Notes under the pieces: generated by a model
Database searches by the model: none
What the model saw: only the letters and a program-made list of their open reading frames with translations
Told to the model about the DNA's origin: nothing
Shown here: positions 1 through 8,756 of the stretch, piece by piece
How positions within the stretch are numbered: the first letter of the stretch is position 1
Layout of the letters: each line of letters begins with the position of its first letter
Assembly (NCBI GenBank): GCA_963833465.1
Contig: CAWHXW010000003.1
Location: forward strand, 1-64,000
Direction: 5' to 3'
DNA length: 64,000 nt
Origin: Fen-1298 sp963833465
GTDB lineage: Bacteria; Bacteroidota; Ignavibacteria; UBA10030
Translations under genes and position numbers: made by a program

Positions 1-5
1 TTCTT

Positions 6-80
6 CGGGACGTGGCGCAGCCCGGCTAGCGCACTTGCTTGGGGTGCAAGGGGTCGCGGGTTCAAATCCCGCCGTCCCGA
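6..80 (+). tRNA. tRNA-Pro (anticodon GGG)
   Basis: A full cloverleaf can be folded. The acceptor stem pairs 6-12 with 73-79, the D stem pairs 15-18 with 29-32, the anticodon stem pairs 34-38 with 46-50, and the T stem pairs 56-60 with 68-72 around a TTCAAAT loop. The anticodon loop 39-45 is TTGGGGT, which places GGG at 41-43 and so gives proline. A80 is the discriminator base. No CCA is encoded. Confidence 0.95.
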
Positions 81-152
81 CGAAATTAGGAAAGCACGGC
101 ATGAAAAGAACATCATTCGTCTGTACTCTCTTTGTTTATACATATAATATCA

Positions 153-554
153 ATGGATATTAATACTCGGAAAAAAATAATACTTGTCGGTGATAAAGTT
201 CTTATTGCGCCCGATAAAGATAATGAACGAACGGCACATGGGTTATATTTACCTCCAGGCGTGAAGGAGAAAGATAAAGTTCAGAGCGGTTACGTAGTAC
301 GCATCGGACCTGGATATGCAGTGCCAAATCCACAGTTTATAGATCAAGAATCTTGGTCAACAACTCACAAAGACCCTGTTAAGTATATACCTTTACAAGC
401 TGAAGAAGGTGACTATGCGATTTTTATACGAGATGCTGCAATCGAAGTAGAATACGAAAATGAAAAATATCTAATTGTTTCACATTCCTCTATTTTAATG
501 CTTCTGCGCTCAAGCGGTATTGACGAGCTGATCCGTTCATCGGAACAATCATAG
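153..554 (+). CDS. GroES-like co-chaperonin family protein
   Basis: The 133-residue product resembles the Cpn10/GroES fold. It has an N-terminal 'GDKVLIAPD' strand, a glycine-containing mobile-loop-like stretch (THGLYLPPGV equivalent) and 'GYVVRIGPGY', followed by an acidic 'EEGDYAIF' strand. It is longer than classical GroES (about 96 residues) because of an insertion after the GPGY turn and a C-terminal helix, so it is probably an atypical GroES paralogue rather than the main chaperonin cofactor. No groEL lies nearby. An upstream in-frame TTG at 132 could add seven residues, but ATG 153 is preferred because it fits the family start. No clear ribosome binding site is visible. Confidence 0.75.
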   Translation: MDINTRKKIILVGDKVLIAPDKDNERTAHGLYLPPGVKEKDKVQSGYVVRIGPGYAVPNPQFIDQESWSTTHKDPVKYIPLQAEEGDYAIFIRDAAIEVEYENEKYLIVSHSSILMLLRSSGIDELIRSSEQS

Positions 555-618
555 TATGTTTTGCTCTACCCTGATTCTCACAAATTCACCTTAATTCTTT
601 TTTGTTGATTAAATTATT

Positions 619-1260
619 ATGGAAGCACGATCACTCTTCTACAAAGTTTTACCGCTTGACTTTAACGAAGAATGTCCGCATCCGACACTTATTTTATTGC
701 ACGGTCGAGGTACAGATGAAAACGATCTTCTTGATTTGATACCGGCATTCGATCCTCGTTTTCTTGTTATAAGTATTCGAGCACCATACAAGTTTCCGTC
801 CGGTGGATATACATGGTTTAATCTTGACGAACAAAGGGGAGTGGACATAGATCAGATTATTGATGGGTGCACTGCGCTTATTCATTGCTTGGATGAAATT
901 CAACAGAAATTCAATGTTGATTCAAAGCGCATCTTTTTATTTGGTTTTAGTATGGGAGCAATGATGTCTTTGTCAATATCACTTTCCGATCCTAATCGTT
1001 TTAAAGGTGTGGTTGCGCATAGTGGTCTTCTGCCGCAAGACGAAAAATTGAAATATCGATGGGATGATCTGAATAAAATATCGTTTTTCATTGCGCACGG
1101 AACGGATGATTTGATTGTTCCTGTTGAACTGGGCAGGAAAGTATATAAACGATTTTTAGATGCCAACGCGGATGTCGCATATCGTGAGTATCCTATTCAA
1201 CACACGATAAGCGAAGAGAGTTTGAGCGATGCTGCCGTTTGGTTGCAGCAGAAAATCTAA
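619..1260 (+). CDS. Alpha/beta hydrolase, phospholipase/carboxylesterase family
   Basis: A 213-residue single-domain esterase of the phospholipase/carboxylesterase (Abhydrolase_2) family, expected to hydrolyse short-chain or lyso-lipid esters in the cytoplasm. Visible motifs are the oxyanion-hole strand with 'LLHGRGTDE' near residues 27-35, the nucleophile elbow GFSMGA near residue 110, the acid 'HGTDDLIVP' near residue 160 and the catalytic His in 'PIQHTIS' near residue 194. The length is typical and the triad appears complete. There is no signal peptide. The ATG at 619 follows the groES-like gene by 64 bases with no obvious ribosome binding site. The substrate cannot be deduced from sequence. 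Confidence 0.85.
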   Translation: MEARSLFYKVLPLDFNEECPHPTLILLHGRGTDENDLLDLIPAFDPRFLVISIRAPYKFPSGGYTWFNLDEQRGVDIDQIIDGCTALIHCLDEIQQKFNVDSKRIFLFGFSMGAMMSLSISLSDPNRFKGVVAHSGLLPQDEKLKYRWDDLNKISFFIAHGTDDLIVPVELGRKVYKRFLDANADVAYREYPIQHTISEESLSDAAVWLQQKI

Positions 1261-1350
1261 ATCATTCGGTCGACAGCGGTTGACCGAGGCAAAGATTTCC
1301 TGTATATTCTTTTTATAAAAAATATTTCACTTCTCTAAAAATTGTATGGT

Positions 1351-2541
1351 ATGAAATTTTCTTTTGGAAGATATTTTGCTGTCATTCTTCTCTTATTATT
1401 TATAGCGGGACAAAGAGTTACTTCATACCAAAAACATAGCGGGGGAACTCGCAACGACAATCAAATTATTGAAACTCAAATCAAGCATATTCTTAAATCT
1501 ATTCAGCAACGATATGCGCCGGATTTACATCTCGCTGTTTTTAACATTTCCTGTATTCAAGTTGTAACAGGAATTATCATACGCGGAGAAGTTGATAACC
1601 CTGATGCGAAAAGTGCAGCGATTCATGCAATACAGAGAATTGTGAATGGCGAAGTAATAGACAGCATACATGTGCTGCCTGACTCTGCACTTGGAAACGA
1701 TACGACCGGTATCATTATTCTTAGTGTGGCTAATGTTCGCCGAAAACCCGGGAAGCAGGAAGAACTTCTTACGCAAGTATTGATGGGGACAGTTGTAAAA
1801 TTGCTGAAGAAAGAGCGCGGTTATTTTTTTATCCAAACTCCAGATCGCTATCTTGGTTGGCTTGATATTGCTTCAATGTATATAACAAATCGAGCTGGCG
1901 TAAATACATGGAATGCCGCATCTAAAGTGATTGTTACTAAATTTGCCGGTGCAATGTATACGCGGGCAGACACATCTTCTGAGATTGTGTGCGAAATAAT
2001 TGATGGATGTGTTTTAAGAAACAGCGGCAAGAAAAACGGCTGGATAGCAGTAGAACTTGCAAACGGAAAAAATGGCTTTGTGAAAGATATGATTGTTCAA
2101 GACCTTAATGAATGGAATAAAAGTCGTGTACCGACTGGTGAAAATCTTGAGAAGACTGCAAGATCATTTTTAGGCATTCCCTATCTATGGGGCGGTATAT
2201 CAATAAAAGGGATGGATTGTTCCGGGTTTGTAAAGACTGTATTCCATTTGAACGGTGTAGAATTAAATCGTGATGCCAGACAGCAAGCGCTGCAAGGAGA
2301 GGCTATTGAACCGGGAAAAAATTTTCAGAATTTGAAAAAGGGAGATTTACTATTCTTCGTTAGGAAAACCGCAGCGAAACGATTAGAGCATATTACGCAT
2401 GTTGCCTTGTACTTGGGAAATGGATTATTCATTCACAGCTCAAAACGAGTACAGTTAAGCTGTTTTAATCCATCATCGGAATATTATAATGAGCCGCTCA
2501 TAAAGCGGTTTGTATGTGCAAGGAGAATTCTTCAGAACTGA
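1351..2541 (+). CDS. Secreted NlpC/P60 peptidoglycan endopeptidase with SH3-like domains
   Basis: A 396-residue exported protein that probably cleaves peptide bonds in peptidoglycan stems. The N-terminus is a signal peptide (basic MKFSFGR then a hydrophobic stretch to about residue 20). Two bacterial SH3-like segments follow at roughly residues 125-180 and 188-250, each with a 'GW' turn. The C-terminal NlpC/P60 domain (about 260-380) has the catalytic Cys290 in DCSGFV, His350 in THVALYLG and a third polar residue, His362, in IHSS. An in-frame TTG at 1342 would add three residues; ATG 1351 gives the cleaner signal peptide. Residues 30-125 resemble nothing I can name. Confidence 0.85.
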   Translation: MKFSFGRYFAVILLLLFIAGQRVTSYQKHSGGTRNDNQIIETQIKHILKSIQQRYAPDLHLAVFNISCIQVVTGIIIRGEVDNPDAKSAAIHAIQRIVNGEVIDSIHVLPDSALGNDTTGIIILSVANVRRKPGKQEELLTQVLMGTVVKLLKKERGYFFIQTPDRYLGWLDIASMYITNRAGVNTWNAASKVIVTKFAGAMYTRADTSSEIVCEIIDGCVLRNSGKKNGWIAVELANGKNGFVKDMIVQDLNEWNKSRVPTGENLEKTARSFLGIPYLWGGISIKGMDCSGFVKTVFHLNGVELNRDARQQALQGEAIEPGKNFQNLKKGDLLFFVRKTAAKRLEHITHVALYLGNGLFIHSSKRVQLSCFNPSSEYYNEPLIKRFVCARRILQN

Positions 2542-2579
2542 CCGGCGTTTTCAATATGATTTTTTGAAAGGAGATTCTT

Positions 2580-3020
2580 ATGGTACAAACAGAAAAGACT
2601 CGCTTACTTGCAAAGCAAATAATATATTTGATTTCAGTGCACACTGCAATCTTTGTTCTTTATAACTATGCTCACGGAAAGTTAGACCTACTGTATGTTT
2701 TAACAGAATATACGCCGATTCTTATAATCTTCTGTCTTGCACCTATCGCAGCTGTTCTCTTTTTACCCTCGCAATCGGCACGGCAGGGGGCTGTTATTTT
2801 GCTTGGTATACTTCCGGCTGAATTATTATATAATATCTATACACGATTTACTGCTTATAAACCGTATAGTGTCCGAGAGCCGGAGTTAATCTGGAAAATT
2901 ATTTATGAAGGGTCATTTGGGATTGTTCTGGTTTTAGAAGTGATTGCTTTTTGGTTAACATTCAAATTGCTGCGGGAAATTCATAAGAGGTTGAATTCGT
3001 TGTCGGAAAATCCAGCGTAA
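2580..3020 (+). CDS. Small four-helix membrane protein of unknown function
   Basis: A 146-residue integral membrane protein with four hydrophobic segments at about residues 14-32, 44-66, 69-87 and 108-130. I do not recognise the family. A clear ribosome binding site (GAAAGGAG, ending about seven bases before the ATG) supports the start at 2580. It lies 38 bases after the NlpC/P60 gene on the same strand and is probably co-transcribed with it. No conserved catalytic motif is visible; the single long loop (about 88-107) is rich in Tyr, Arg and Pro. Confidence 0.7.
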   Translation: MVQTEKTRLLAKQIIYLISVHTAIFVLYNYAHGKLDLLYVLTEYTPILIIFCLAPIAAVLFLPSQSARQGAVILLGILPAELLYNIYTRFTAYKPYSVREPELIWKIIYEGSFGIVLVLEVIAFWLTFKLLREIHKRLNSLSENPA

Positions 3021-3066
3021 GAGATGCAATTGTTCGACTAAATAAAAAATCTTATGGAATAGATTC

Positions 3067-3360
3067 ATGACAGCATATGCCTTAAAAGAAAATATGCGAA
3101 GGGAAAAAGTAATTCAAAAATTGCGTAAAATTCCCGGAGTCGGTAAAAGTATTTCGCTTGATCTTTGGAATCTTGGCATTCATTCTGTTAGTGCATTGAA
3201 GAATAAAAATCCAGAAGAGCTTTTCCGTAGGCATTGTGTAATGGTTGGGCATCCTGTCGATCGCTGTTTATTATATGTTTTTCGGTGCGCAGTGTATTAT
3301 ATTTCGCACAAAAGGCATGATCCTAAACTTCTTCTCTGGTGGAATTGGAAAGATCAATAA
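3067..3360 (+). CDS. Cdd1-like (pathogenicity-locus) helix-hairpin-helix protein
   Basis: A 97-residue protein matching the Cdd1 family. It has a helix-hairpin-helix 'IPGVGKSISLDLWNLGI' near residues 23-40, then 'EELF' and 'VDRCLLYVFRCAVYY', and ends in the characteristic 'LLWWNWKD'. The HhH motif suggests non-specific nucleic-acid binding, but no reaction has been assigned to this family to my knowledge. The family name comes from Clostridioides and says nothing about virulence here. Length and both conserved ends are typical, so the gene looks complete. It stands 46 bases after the membrane protein gene. Confidence 0.8.
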   Translation: MTAYALKENMRREKVIQKLRKIPGVGKSISLDLWNLGIHSVSALKNKNPEELFRRHCVMVGHPVDRCLLYVFRCAVYYISHKRHDPKLLLWWNWKDQ

Positions 3361-3380
3361 AAATCACCTTTCTACGACCT

Positions 3381-3408
3381 TGGTTTTTAAATGAAATTCT
3401 AAAAACCA
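3381..3408. repeat. AT-rich inverted repeat in the gap before the M23 gene
   Basis: The 194-base gap between 3361 and 3554 contains TGGTTTTTA (3381-3389) and its perfect complement TAAAAACCA (3400-3408), with a 10-base loop. It follows the Cdd1-like gene, but no T-run follows it on the plus strand, so it is at best a weak terminator. Confidence 0.35.
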
Positions 3409-3554
3409 GCCAGAGATTCATAACTGACGTGCCTTTTACTTTTTGAAGTGTAAATATATTGATTCTTACAAAAAAAAGGTCTAATGTTCATCAGTTCGGT
3501 TGCGTTAGTTACGCGCTAGCTCCTCAAAAAGGAAATTAAGCAAAACAAAGTCTT

Positions 3555-4737
3555 ATGAAAGGATCGATCGTGAGGCAAGCGATATTTATTCTTTTATTCT
3601 TTGGCATTGCCTTGCCGTTGCTTGCGCAGCAGCAAGAGAGTGATAGATTTACAAAAGTTTTCAATCGATTGGTTGAAGCTATGAACAACCAGGATTATAA
3701 TGGAATCGTTCGAGAGTACAGATAAAGGAATGTCGGCTGCTTTTCCACTTTTTAAAACGACTTATTTCTTTAAAAACAATTTTGATACGTTTGGAAAAGT
3801 TCTCAAAATAGATCCGCCGCAGGTAAAAGCGGTTGACCAAGCTGTAAGCGTAATGTATTGTGAACATGGACTACAAGATTTGACGCTTTACGTTGATGAC
3901 CAAGACAAGATAAAAGGTTTTGTCTTTACTACTCATGTTGCTTCGGGACCTACATCTAATTCACAAAACACGACGGAAACAAAAACAACAGCGTCCCAGA
4001 ATGCAGTTACAACTAATACTAAACCAGAAACACCGAAATCTAATTTAGATTCTATAACTTCCTCAATAAACTTAAAGGAAAGTACGCAGGGTTCTACAAC
4101 ATCATCTATTTTGATAAAGCAGTCTGTTGCACCTGTTGTCCCAGATAAACAACAAACAGAATTGTACCTACCATTCAAGGGATCATGGGTAGTAATGGTT
4201 GGCGGTGAGATCCGCGAAGGAGCAGTACAAAGAAATTTGTTGCAGCAGCAATACGCTTATGAATTTTCAAGATTGGATTCCAATGGCTTTCGTTACAAAG
4301 GAGACGGAAAGCTAAATGAGGATTATATCGGGTACGGAGTAGAAATTATTGCTCCAGCTAATGGAACGGTTGTGGAAGTTATTGACGGCATTCGTGAGAA
4401 TTTTCCAGGTATGCGCAATCCATATGCGCCAATCGGAAACGCGATCATCATCCAGCATTCCAGCAAAGAATATTCAGTTCTTGCCTTTTTGAAACAAGGC
4501 AGCATTCGTGTTAAAGCCGGAGACAAAATAATTCGCGGACAAGTGCTTGCTCAATGCGGCAATTCCGGTAACGCAACAGAGCCGGTATTGCATTATCATC
4601 TTCAAGATTCGCCGTACCTGCAAACTGCCAAAGGAGTCAAATTTTATTTTGAACATGCAATGGTAAGTAAAGAAGGAAAGAAGCAGCTTCAGTTAATTCA
4701 TCTGCCTGAGATTAGCGAGGTTCTTAGTCAGGAGTAA
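3555..4737 (+). pseudogene. Secreted M23-family peptidase, interrupted by a frameshift
   Basis: Two reading frames together form one gene. The first, from ATG 3555 to TAA 3723-3725, encodes a signal peptide (hydrophobic core, then 'LLAQQQ') and 'VEAMNNQDYNGIV'. The second, open from before 3700 to 4737, continues the same domain (about 100 residues, DUF3887-like). It then has a Ser/Thr-rich linker (about residues 85-155 of that frame) and a C-terminal M23 domain with 'GNAIIIQH', 'GNSGNATEP' and the HxH motif 'LHYHLQD'. The shift near 3700-3722 equals one extra base. The usual first zinc-ligand His before the APANGTV strand is not evident ('GYGVEI'), so even a repaired product may be a non-catalytic LytM-like factor. 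Confidence 0.75.
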
Positions 4738-4815
4738 TATAAGTTTTCTCCTGCAAATTTTTCAAAACCGGGCATTAAAAATATTTTCTGTTTTCATGCA
4801 AAGTATTGTTCATTT

Positions 4816-6102
4816 CTAAATAGTGCTCTGCAGTCCTGATTTGAGTTTGCCCTCTACAACTGCCATCATAAATTCTATATTTACGGGTTTGGGAATAAAA
4901 TAGTCAACACCCATGCGCAAACCAGCACGTACAATTCGAGCATCGCCAGGATTCGTCATCATAAGAAAAGGTATCTGACTCAATCGTTCGTCTGAACGAG
5001 TTCTCTGAAAGAACTCAAATCCATCGGTGTCCAATTGTGGAAAAACGACTTCGCTAATGATAAGATCGGGCGTGTGTGTGCTCAGGAAACTAAGCGCATT
5101 ATCCGGATGCTGTTCAATTTTAGCATCATAACCCTGACTAATAAGAGCGCGTGCAACATAAATTGAATTATTTTGATCATTGTCTACAACCAGCATCATT
5201 GCTTTCGGTTGGCTAGTTTTGTGCAATAAAAAGAATCTCTCCTCTGCTACCGCTTGCTCTTCCGGAGTAATGCCGAATTTCTTTCGCATAACTTCTAAAA
5301 CTTTTTGCTCGTTCTCGTTCACAACACCATCTAACCAAACGATTCGCAGTGCTTCAAGGTAAGCATTTATTTTGATGTCGAGTTCAATCTGGCAATGGGT
5401 GTCAAAAGAGATTGAATATTGTGAGCGCATACGATGGAGCATGTCAGATTCTTCTGGAGTAATAACACCATCTGCCCAGCATTCCTTAAGCAACTCTCTA
5501 TATAACGCAAACCTGCCAACCTCTTCTAAAGGTTGGTTATTTGGTACCGATTGTGGCAACGGAATTTTCTTAGACTGAATTTGAAACTTGTCCTGAACAA
5601 ATTCTATCGGTTTTGCCGGCGTAGGAGCGTCTGATTTAGATTGGATAGCTGAATAATTTTGGGCGACCTTAGTTTTATTAGCAGCTTCAGTCTGCATAAG
5701 GGCTTCAATTCGATCTAAAAATGCCTGTGCATAATAATTTCTTTGATCAATATGCAATACTTTTCCAACTGCACTTAAAGCATGATGGTATTTTTTTTGG
5801 CTAATTAATTCTTCAGCAGATTTGAATAATTGAGTGATAATTTCCTCACGATTTTCACTGTTTATATTAATTTCATTACTGTATTCCTTAGTCCGAGTTC
5901 CTTTCTCCTTCTCGATCATATATCGTGTACGTTCAAGAAAAGAACGAGTGTACATATTTTTTGGATCGATTTTATAAGCGCTCTCAATTTCCATCAGTGC
6001 TTCATCATATCGCTTCAACCGTACAAGTTTGTCTGCTGTCCTAAGATGCTCATTGACGCGCTCTTTATTTGGATTGATAGCAGGCCGTTCTTTATTAAAC
6101 AT
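4816..6102 (-). CDS. TPR / TerB-like / receiver-domain protein with Glu at the phospho-acceptor site (paralogue 1)
   Basis: A 428-residue cytoplasmic protein with three parts. Residues 15-130 hold two TPR-like repeats ('RLKRYDEALMEIESAYKIDP', 'KKYHHALSAVGKVLHID'). Residues about 195-300 form a helical TerB-like module with two 'W.DG.(I/V)...E' turns. The C-terminal CheY-like receiver (about 308-425) starts with 'LVVDND'. The phospho-acceptor Asp is replaced by Glu351 in 'PDLIISEVVFP'; the switch Thr (MMT) and the Lys (PKP) are present. Glu at this site often mimics the phosphorylated state, so the domain may be constitutively on. It is paralogous to the gene at 6471. No output domain is fused, so it probably acts through protein contacts. 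Confidence 0.75.
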   Translation of the reverse strand: MFNKERPAINPNKERVNEHLRTADKLVRLKRYDEALMEIESAYKIDPKNMYTRSFLERTRYMIEKEKGTRTKEYSNEININSENREEIITQLFKSAEELISQKKYHHALSAVGKVLHIDQRNYYAQAFLDRIEALMQTEAANKTKVAQNYSAIQSKSDAPTPAKPIEFVQDKFQIQSKKIPLPQSVPNNQPLEEVGRFALYRELLKECWADGVITPEESDMLHRMRSQYSISFDTHCQIELDIKINAYLEALRIVWLDGVVNENEQKVLEVMRKKFGITPEEQAVAEERFFLLHKTSQPKAMMLVVDNDQNNSIYVARALISQGYDAKIEQHPDNALSFLSTHTPDLIISEVVFPQLDTDGFEFFQRTRSDERLSQIPFLMMTNPGDARIVRAGLRMGVDYFIPKPVNIEFMMAVVEGKLKSGLQSTI

Positions 6103-6470
6103 TGTTTAATTGAACTTTAATTTATTTAATTTTAGTAAACAAATAATTGACAAAAAGGTCTAAAATTTTGAATTTCAATTTTCTCTACTAATAAAGAATT
6201 TTCAAATTCAATGTCTAATTCTAATAGGAAACTGAAGGCAAAGGAACAAAGAAATAATCTTTCGGAATTATTTTTTCCTTCAGCAATCATAAATCTATCT
6301 CTGTTTCTAAAGCCGTAAAACAAAATCTTCGATTGACATTGCTTCGCATTCTGCCAGGGCTTGTCTATCTTTTCGAGGCAAGTGGTAAATTCTTACTTTT
6401 TTTCTTACAGCTTTTTCGTAAATGATAATATCCAGTATTATAAAATATACAAACGAGAATCCTTGCGCAA
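6103..6470. other. Intergenic gap of 368 bases between the two receiver paralogues
   Basis: A very AT-rich stretch. It should carry the promoter of the downstream minus-strand paralogue, but I could not pick a convincing one: a TTGTCA-like hexamer on the minus strand near 6150 lacks a good -10. No credible gene, RNA or hairpin is visible; the short open frames here have no ribosome binding site and no family resemblance. Confidence 0.5.
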
Positions 6471-7655
6471 TCACAATGACGTCCGCAACCTTCCATCAAT
6501 TGTAGCTAATAACAAATCAATATCAATAGGTTTTGTAAAATAATGATCGACGCCGAGGCGCAAACCGGCTTGCACAATTTTCTTATCAGTGAGCGAACTA
6601 ATAAAATAGAATAATATATGCTTATGTACTGAATGCTCTCGCAATTTTTTGAAAAATGCTACACCATCGACCTGTGAATTTTTAAAAAAGAGTTCGGATA
6701 ATATTATATTAGGTGTTTGCTTTACAAGAATCTGCATTGCGTCTTCTACTTTCTGTGCTAATAGTATAGTAAAACCGCGCTGTTTCAGTACTTTGTTTAA
6801 TGACATAAGCAGATCTCTATCTGTATCCACAATAAGAATAGTGCCGTGGGACTTTGATGAACGCTTGATCTCTTTGTATTTTGCTTCCGCTGCCGCTTGT
6901 TCTTCCAGCGAAATGTTGTATTTAACGCGCATCATCATTAAGGTTCTTTGTTCCATTTCTGTATGTACATTGTCGCGTCCTGCAATGTACAATGCTTCAA
7001 GATATGCCTCAATTTTGACCTCATGCTCGAGCTGTTTATGATTTTCCATAGTAATGCCAAACAGTTCACGCATAGCGGCAAGTTCTTTTTCTTCATCTTC
7101 GGTTATTTTTCCGTTCAGCCATGCTTCTTTAAGAAGTTCACGGTACATTGGTGCGCTGCCTCGTTCGGCTTGTTGTGGCATCGTTTCACCTGGTTGTACG
7201 TTTTGGGCTACCGGCTTAAATAACTTTGCTCCTTCAACACTTTCCTCCTGCATTAATGTATCAATACGTTCAGAATAAGTTTGTGCATAGTAATTCTTTG
7301 GATCGATTTTGTAGACACATGCGACTTCTTCCAATGCATGTTTATAATCTTTCTTGTTAATATATTCTTCGGCTGCAGAAAAATGTCGGGAAATAATTTC
7401 CATACGCTCTTCCAGCGGCAGTTCGGCTGGACCACTTTGCACGGCATCTTTCTCTTGAAAGCGTTTTTGCATCAGCTTTACTCGTTGAAGAAACGAGCGC
7501 GCATAGTTATGTTTCGGATCAATTTCTAGCGCAGACTCTATTTCCAATATGGCTTCATCATAACGCTGGTAGCGTGTGAATTCATCTGCTGTCCGCAAAT
7601 GTTTACCTATGCGCTCTTTTAATACTTGTGGATCAAGTTTATTTTCATTAGGCAT
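6471..7655 (-). CDS. TPR / TerB-like / receiver-domain protein with Glu at the phospho-acceptor site (paralogue 2)
   Basis: A 394-residue protein with the same three-part layout as the neighbouring gene. It has two TPR-like repeats (about residues 13-130; 'YQRYDEAILEIESALEIDP', 'KKDYKHALEEVACVYKID'), a TerB-like helical module (about 170-275) and a C-terminal receiver (about 283-392) beginning 'ILIVDTD'. Here too the acceptor Asp is replaced, by Glu321 in 'PNIILSELFF', while the conserved Lys ('TKP') remains and the switch Thr is Ser. Similar order and motifs point to a tandem duplication. That both copies keep Glu suggests the substitution pre-dates duplication and is functional. A signalling or scaffolding role is inference. 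Confidence 0.75.
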   Translation of the reverse strand: MPNENKLDPQVLKERIGKHLRTADEFTRYQRYDEAILEIESALEIDPKHNYARSFLQRVKLMQKRFQEKDAVQSGPAELPLEERMEIISRHFSAAEEYINKKDYKHALEEVACVYKIDPKNYYAQTYSERIDTLMQEESVEGAKLFKPVAQNVQPGETMPQQAERGSAPMYRELLKEAWLNGKITEDEEKELAAMRELFGITMENHKQLEHEVKIEAYLEALYIAGRDNVHTEMEQRTLMMMRVKYNISLEEQAAAEAKYKEIKRSSKSHGTILIVDTDRDLLMSLNKVLKQRGFTILLAQKVEDAMQILVKQTPNIILSELFFKNSQVDGVAFFKKLREHSVHKHILFYFISSLTDKKIVQAGLRLGVDHYFTKPIDIDLLLATIDGRLRTSL

Positions 7656-7889
7656 AATTTATTTGCAAAATTAATTTTGACTATTGGTATTAAAAACAGT
7701 TTTTATTTTTCATAGTAACCGAATGCAATAATATGAACAAGCGACAGGCAGTAATTTATATTCTATGCGAATGTGAAGCGATAAAAGTTACACTTGCATC
7801 AGTAATTATTAATGTAAACACATCGATGTTATCGCCGGAAAATATTATCTATATTTCAAAATAGTAATTTGATAATTAAATTCTCAATG

Positions 7890-8675
7890 TTATTTTTGTT
7901 GTCTCGACAATCCAAACTGTGCGATCACAAGCGTTCCTAATTCCGTTTCCACTGATCTGGATTTAATCAATTGAAGCGACATGCTTGTCGAGTACCATAT
8001 TCTTGCAATATTACTTTTAACAGATTCAGGTTGTGGAACTTCAGTAAACGAACATTTTGTTCGGATACTATCGTCTGTCGGCATATTTCCAGCAATGATT
8101 GTAAACTGATTGGCTGTATCAGGATTCACAGTGCCAATTAATTTTAAGCACTGTGACTGCTCGTTAATTGTCGCTTTAGTCGGCAGTTGTGTGCTTACAA
8201 CTACGAGCGAGCGCACTCCAACATCAACTGTTGCTTGAAGTGCAGCATCAAAACTTGTAGATCGAACCTTATCCCATGAAAAATTTTGGTGGGAAAGAAT
8301 AGGATACACACTAAAAATTGCATTTCCAGTCTGCCTGCCGGAGATGTTAAGCATTTCGCCGAAGGCATTACGCCAGTCTGTCTTTGCGGAAAGTTCATTC
8401 ACAAAATCTACTCGTGTTGTAACATCGGGATAACGCGAGATTCCTTGTACTGCAAGAACTTCAACTTGCTCACTTTTAAGAGTTTTTACTAAATCGGCTA
8501 TATTATTCCGTTCAATTCTTTTATTTAAACCTGTTAAATTGATGCTTGCAATTTGAATTGTGATTTCAGGTTTCAGCGTTTCCGCTTCTTTCTCTGCTTT
8601 CGGCGAAGTTGCACAACCATACAAATAGAAAAATGCAAGTGCAATTATATATGTCCGAATGCTGATTGTCTTCAT
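7890..8675 (-). CDS. Lipoprotein with a degenerate endonuclease/exonuclease/phosphatase fold
   Basis: A 261-residue predicted lipoprotein. From the chosen ATG at 8675 the N-terminus is MKTISIRTY, a hydrophobic helix and a lipobox ending LYGC, so Cys20 would be lipidated. An in-frame upstream Met at 8744 would bury the signal peptide and is rejected. The body follows the EEP fold: 'SINLTGLNKR', 'IADLVKTLKSEQVEVLAVQGI', 'RQTGNAIFSVYPI', 'LVVVSTQL' and 'FTIIAGNMP'. The metal-binding Glu of the usual 'LQE' is Gly, the Asp of 'GDFN' is Asn, and no final 'SDH' is seen. It is therefore probably a non-catalytic relative that binds rather than cleaves. Confidence 0.65.
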   Translation of the reverse strand: MKTISIRTYIIALAFFYLYGCATSPKAEKEAETLKPEITIQIASINLTGLNKRIERNNIADLVKTLKSEQVEVLAVQGISRYPDVTTRVDFVNELSAKTDWRNAFGEMLNISGRQTGNAIFSVYPILSHQNFSWDKVRSTSFDAALQATVDVGVRSLVVVSTQLPTKATINEQSQCLKLIGTVNPDTANQFTIIAGNMPTDDSIRTKCSFTEVPQPESVKSNIARIWYSTSMSLQLIKSRSVETELGTLVIAQFGLSRQQK

Positions 8676-8756
8676 CAAATTTATTGAATAAGGATTTATT
8701 GAAATATAAATAATTTGCTTCATTAATTCACAATGTAGATGCAAAGTATCTTATTA

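Noticed and set aside
6132..6323. Short minus-strand open frame (63 codons) between the two receiver paralogues
   Set aside because: No ribosome binding site, no recognisable motif, and composition of AT-rich intergenic DNA.
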